60,000 bases of DNA from contig NC_092575.1 of NCBI RefSeq assembly GCF_037975245.1, positions 203,001 through 263,000 of the forward strand, written 5' to 3'. This DNA comes from Apostichopus japonicus. Its lineage: Eukaryota > Echinodermata > Holothuroidea > Aspidochirotida > Stichopodidae. Below the pieces are notes generated by a model. That model made no database searches. It saw only the letters and a list, made by a program, of their open reading frames with translations, and was not told the origin of the DNA. Shown here piece by piece: positions 57,065-60,000 of the stretch (the stretch's first letter is position 1; every line of letters starts with the position of its first letter). The position numbers and the translations under genes were made by a program.

Positions 57065-59340
57065 ATGATAACACAGCTGACACTGCACTGAACTCTCTCT
57101 ATATGGACATACAGCCTGGCTACATGTGAACACAGAGCCTTGTTGTACAGCCATGGAATGCATTCATGTAGCTGACACTGCACTGAACTTTCTCTATATG
57201 GACGTACAGCCTGGCTACATGTGAACACAGAGCCTTGTTGTACAGCCATGGAATGCATTCATGTAGCTAACACTGCACTGAACTCTCTCTATATGGACAT
57301 ACAGCCTGGCTACATGTGAACACAGAGCCTTGTTGTACAGCCATGGAATGCATTCATGTAGCTAACACTGCACTGAACTCTCTCTATATGGACATACAGC
57401 CTGGCTACATGTGAACACAGAGCCTTGTTGTACAGCCATGGAATGCCTTCATGTAGCTAACACTGCACTGAACTCTCTCTATATGGACATACAGCCTGGC
57501 TACATGTGAACACAGAGCCTTGTTGTACAGCCATGGAATGCATTCATGTAGCTGACACTGCACTGAACTTTCTCTATATGGACGTACAGCCTGGCTACAT
57601 GTGAACACAGAGCCTTAGTGTACAGCCATGGAATGCATTCATGTAGCTAACACTGCACTGAACTCTCTCTATATGGACATACAGCCTGGCTACATGTGAA
57701 CACAGAGCCTTGTTGTACAGCCATGGAATGCATTCATGTAGCTGACACTGCACTGAACTTTCTCTATATGGACGTACAGCCTGGCTACATGTGAACACAG
57801 AGCCTTGTTGTACAGCCATGGAATGCCTTCATGTAGCTAACACTGCACTGAACTCTCTCTATATGGACGTACAGCCTGGCTACATGTGAACACAGAGCCT
57901 TGTTGTACAGCCATGGAATGCCTTCATGTAGCTAACACTGCACTGAACTCTCTCTATATGGACATACAGCCTGGCTACATGTGAACACAGAGCCTTGTTG
58001 TACAGCCATGGAATGCCTTCATGTAGCTAACACTGCACTGAACTCTCTCTATATGGACAGCCTGGCTACATGTGAACACAGAGCCTTGTTGTACAGCCAT
58101 GGAATGCCTTCATGTAGCTAACACTGCACTGAACTCTCTCTATATGGACAGCCTGGCTACATGTGAACACAGAGCCTTGTTGTACAGCCATGGAATGCCT
58201 TCATGTAGCTAACACTGCACTGAACTCTCTCTATATGGACGTACAGCCTGGCTACATGTGAACACAAAGCCTTGTTGTACAGCCATGGAATGCCTTCATG
58301 TAGCTAACACTGCACTGAACTCTCTCTATATGGACGTACAGCCTGGCTACATGTGAACACAGAGCCTTGTTATACAGCCATGGAATGCCTTCATGTAGCT
58401 AACACTGCACTGAACTCTCTCTATATGGACATACAGCCTGGCTACATGTGAACACAGAGCCTTGTTGTACAGCCATGGAATGCCTTCATGTAGCTAACAC
58501 TGCACTGAACTCTCTCTATATGGACGTACAGCCTGGCTACATGTGAACACAGAGCCTTGTTGTACAGCCATGGAATGCCTTCATGTAGCTAACACTGCAC
58601 TGAACTCTCTCTATATGGACGTACAGCCTGGCTACATGTGAACACAGAGCCTTGTTGTACAGCCATGGAATGCCTTCATGTAGCTAACACTGCACTGAAC
58701 TCTCTCTATATGGACAGCCTGGCTACATGTGAACACAGAGCCTTGTTGTACAGCCATGGAATGCCTTCATGTAGCTAACACTGCACTGAACTTTCTCTAT
58801 ATGGACGTACAGCCTGGCTACATGTGAACACAGAGCCTTGTTGTACAGCCATGGAACGCATTCATGTAGCTGACACTGCACTGAACTTTCTCTATATGGA
58901 CGTACAGCCTGGCTACATGTGAACACAGAGCCTTGTTGTACAGCCATGGAATGCATTCATGTAGCTAACACTGCACTGAACTTTCTCTATATGGACGTAC
59001 AGCCTGGCTACATGTGAACACAGAGCCTTGTTGTACAGCCATGGAATGCATTCATGTAGCTGACACTGCACTGAACTCTCTCTATATGGACGTACAGCCT
59101 GGCTACATGTGAACACAGAGCCTTGTTGTACAGCCATGCCTTCATGTAGCTAATACTGCACTGAACTCTCTCTATATGGACATACAGCCTGGCTACATGT
59201 GAACACAGAGCCTTGTTGTACAGCCATGGAATGCATTCATGTAGCTGACACTGCACTGAACTTTCTCTATATGGACATACAGCCTGGTTACATGTGAACA
59301 CAGAGCCTTGTTGTACAGCCATGGAATGCCTTCATGTAGC
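57065..59340. repeat. 95-bp minisatellite, about 24 units
   Basis: The unit contains acactgcactgaactctctc, tatatggacgtacagcctgg, ctacatgtgaacacagagcc and ttgttgtacagccatg. Alternating gacat/gacgt, gctaac/gctgac and gcattc/gccttc variants are grouped in blocks. Diverged half-units continue to about 59830. Confidence 0.95.
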
Positions 59341-59899
59341 TGACACTGTGCACTTTAGCACATAGCCTGGATACAAAGTCTGTGAACACCTCCCAAAACA
59401 AACAAGCGTGGCTATAGGCTACAGTAAACAGGAACATGGAATCCCTCATGTATCTAACACATTTCAGATACACATTTGAATACAGCCTGGCTACACAGAT
59501 ACAATATGAAATGCCTCATGTACACTCACTGTAGCTGAAGAATCCTATACGCACATGTACAATCTACCCTTGAAGTTTACTGTACAGTATGTGAACACTG
59601 CCTGGCTAAAATGACACAAGAAGTTTCTCCTATGGCTGCAGCATTCCAGATTAAATTATGTTTTTACTGGTACATATTGTAGGCCTGGCTTTGCACATTT
59701 GAACGAAGCCTGGCTACAATGACATTATATACGAAATGCCTCATGTCTGTAGCTGAAGCTCATACTAATCCATGTATAGATACTGTACAATACAATACAG
59801 GCTATACAGATGTGAATACGGCACATTGCCTGGCATCCAATATATACATGTATACAAACCAGAAGAGCATGTGCTGTATAACTAGTCATTTAATTCACA

Positions 59900-60000
59900 C
59901 TGTAAGTACAGTATTCACTGTAAGTACAGTATTCACTGTAAGTACAGTATTCACTGTAAGTACAGTATTCACTGTAAGTACAGTATTCACTGTAAGTACA
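59900..60000. repeat. 18-bp minisatellite, continuing past the right edge
   Basis: At least five copies of tattcactgtaagtacag reaching the end of the window. Confidence 0.95.

Noticed and set aside
57055-59473. Repeated minus-strand frames (MAVQQGSVFTCSQAVRPYRE units)
   Set aside because: They are translations of the 95-bp minisatellite. The period is not a multiple of three, so frames close after about two units.

Overview
The window is intron-rich animal nuclear DNA. It is AT-rich, all coding pieces are short exons bounded by GT...AG sites, and it is packed with minisatellites, DNA transposons, SINEs and one DIRS-type retrotransposon. The repeat content (DIRS element, tRNA-derived SINEs, many hAT MITEs) suggests a marine invertebrate, perhaps an echinoderm or another invertebrate deuterostome. 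The species cannot be named from the sequence alone.

One host gene spans almost the whole window on the minus strand. It is a BCR/ABR-family RhoGEF-RhoGAP. I could place 17 consecutive coding exons between 53844 and 1549. Their reading phases agree at all 16 junctions, giving 1765 nt, about 588 residues. In transcript order they encode a Ser-rich lead-in and DH domain (53.8 to 21.0 kb), a PH domain with a Lys/Glu-rich helical insert (18.4 to 9.4 kb), a C2 domain (7.1 to 3.2 kb) and the start of the RhoGAP domain with its arginine finger (2.9 to 1.5 kb). The 5' exons lie beyond 60000 and the rest of RhoGAP lies beyond position 1.

The introns hold everything else. Tandem arrays make up roughly a quarter of the window (an estimate): 52-bp (1-1548), 50-bp (1731-2630), 81-bp (3293-4268), 102-bp (8885-9490), 64-bp (15690-16915), 26-bp (18480-19495), 30-bp (21215-21520), 98/82-bp (25990-30175), 63-bp (31690-32240), 86-bp (55200-56515), 95-bp (57065-59340) and 18-bp (59900-60000). 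Mobile elements are a 4.7-kb foldback element (10761-15437), a 1.7-kb hAT element (23777-25484), a 0.9-kb element with no target duplication (28556-29433), a 5.4-kb terminal-inverted-repeat element carrying unidentified exon-like ORFs (32471-37858), a hAT MITE (38106-38524) and a 6.8-kb DIRS1-like retrotransposon with nested SINEs and a MITE (45791-52549).

The most unusual observation concerns three duplications or arrays in one gene, with 2, 6 and about 30 copies. Each is built from the 3' end of a coding exon plus its 5' splice site plus the first bases of the intron. In all three the copies lie immediately downstream on the transcript, so the intron starts with a series of decoy splice donors. 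They look like successive stages of minisatellite birth from exon ends.
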